A stretch of 33,008 nucleotides of DNA from a candidate division NC10 bacterium RIFCSPLOWO2_12_FULL_66_18. GTDB lineage: Bacteria > Methylomirabilota > Methylomirabilia > Methylomirabilales > 2-02-FULL-66-22. Location: NCBI GenBank assembly GCA_001771285.1, contig METI01000039.1, positions 1 through 33,008 of the forward strand, in the 5' to 3' direction. Positions 32,981 through 33,008 of the stretch are shown here, piece after piece; position 1 is the first letter of the stretch, and every line of letters begins with the position of its first letter. Made by a program: the position numbers and the translations under genes. The notes below the pieces were generated by a model. It did not search any database. It had not been told where the DNA came from and saw nothing but the letters and a program-made list of their open reading frames with translations.

Positions 32981-33008
32981 GCCCCCCGGGCTGCCGCTCG
33001 GGATCTCG

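Overview
The window is high-GC bacterial DNA with no rRNA, tRNA or CRISPR that I can see. Gene content suggests an uncultivated, probably respiratory heterotroph that degrades organic and fatty acids. The Rokubacteria/Methylomirabilota or a deltaproteobacterium-like lineage would fit, but that placement is an impression from gene content and intergenic repeat style, not a demonstrated one.

Region 1 (1-18738, all minus strand) is an organic-acid uptake and acyl-CoA degradation cluster. Read in transcription order it starts with a TetR regulator. It continues with a thiolase, a 3-hydroxyacyl-CoA dehydrogenase, an enoyl-CoA hydratase, an acyl-CoA dehydrogenase, etfB, etfA and a membrane FeS ETF:menaquinone oxidoreductase-type protein. 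A second acyl-CoA dehydrogenase, a two-subunit B12-dependent acyl-CoA mutase, a thiolase-like protein lacking the nucleophilic Cys, its DUF35 partner and a third acyl-CoA dehydrogenase follow. A TRAP transporter (dctP-dctQ-dctM, dctM cut by the window edge) closes it. The TetR gene has a clear sigma70-type promoter with a palindrome at the expected transcription start. Electrons from the three dehydrogenases would pass through ETF to the membrane FeS protein and into the quinone pool.

Region 2 (18968-23859, plus strand) is a four-gene GldA/GldF/GldG-like ABC exporter set ending in a DUF4340 protein, with start/stop overlaps at two of the three junctions. Region 3 (23889-28962) is mixed: a GreA/B-like factor, a CBS-pair protein with its own promoter, a class III aminotransferase, a small deazaflavin-dependent-nitroreductase-like protein, a beta-propeller protein and a lipoprotein.

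Region 4 (29045-32941, minus strand) is the most interesting. It holds a JAMM metalloprotease, a ferritin-like protein, a stand-alone NIL-domain protein, a MITE-like element, then a promoter and a textbook SAM-I riboswitch with terminator. Behind the switch lie a second NIL protein, a threonine-synthase-like PLP enzyme with an N-terminal zinc ribbon, and a MoaD/ThiS-like sulfur carrier whose di-glycine is masked by nine extra residues. Together these look like a protein-thiocarboxylate sulfur-transfer route to a sulfur amino acid, controlled by SAM.

The gene junctions of region 1 also carry striking periodic intergenic repeats. Two elements have five GTTC boxes at exact 8-bp period facing five GAAC boxes at the same period. 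One has a 10-bp period, others have 7-bp periods, and three are C-rich palindromes. One of the palindromes supplies the last residues of an acyl-CoA dehydrogenase.
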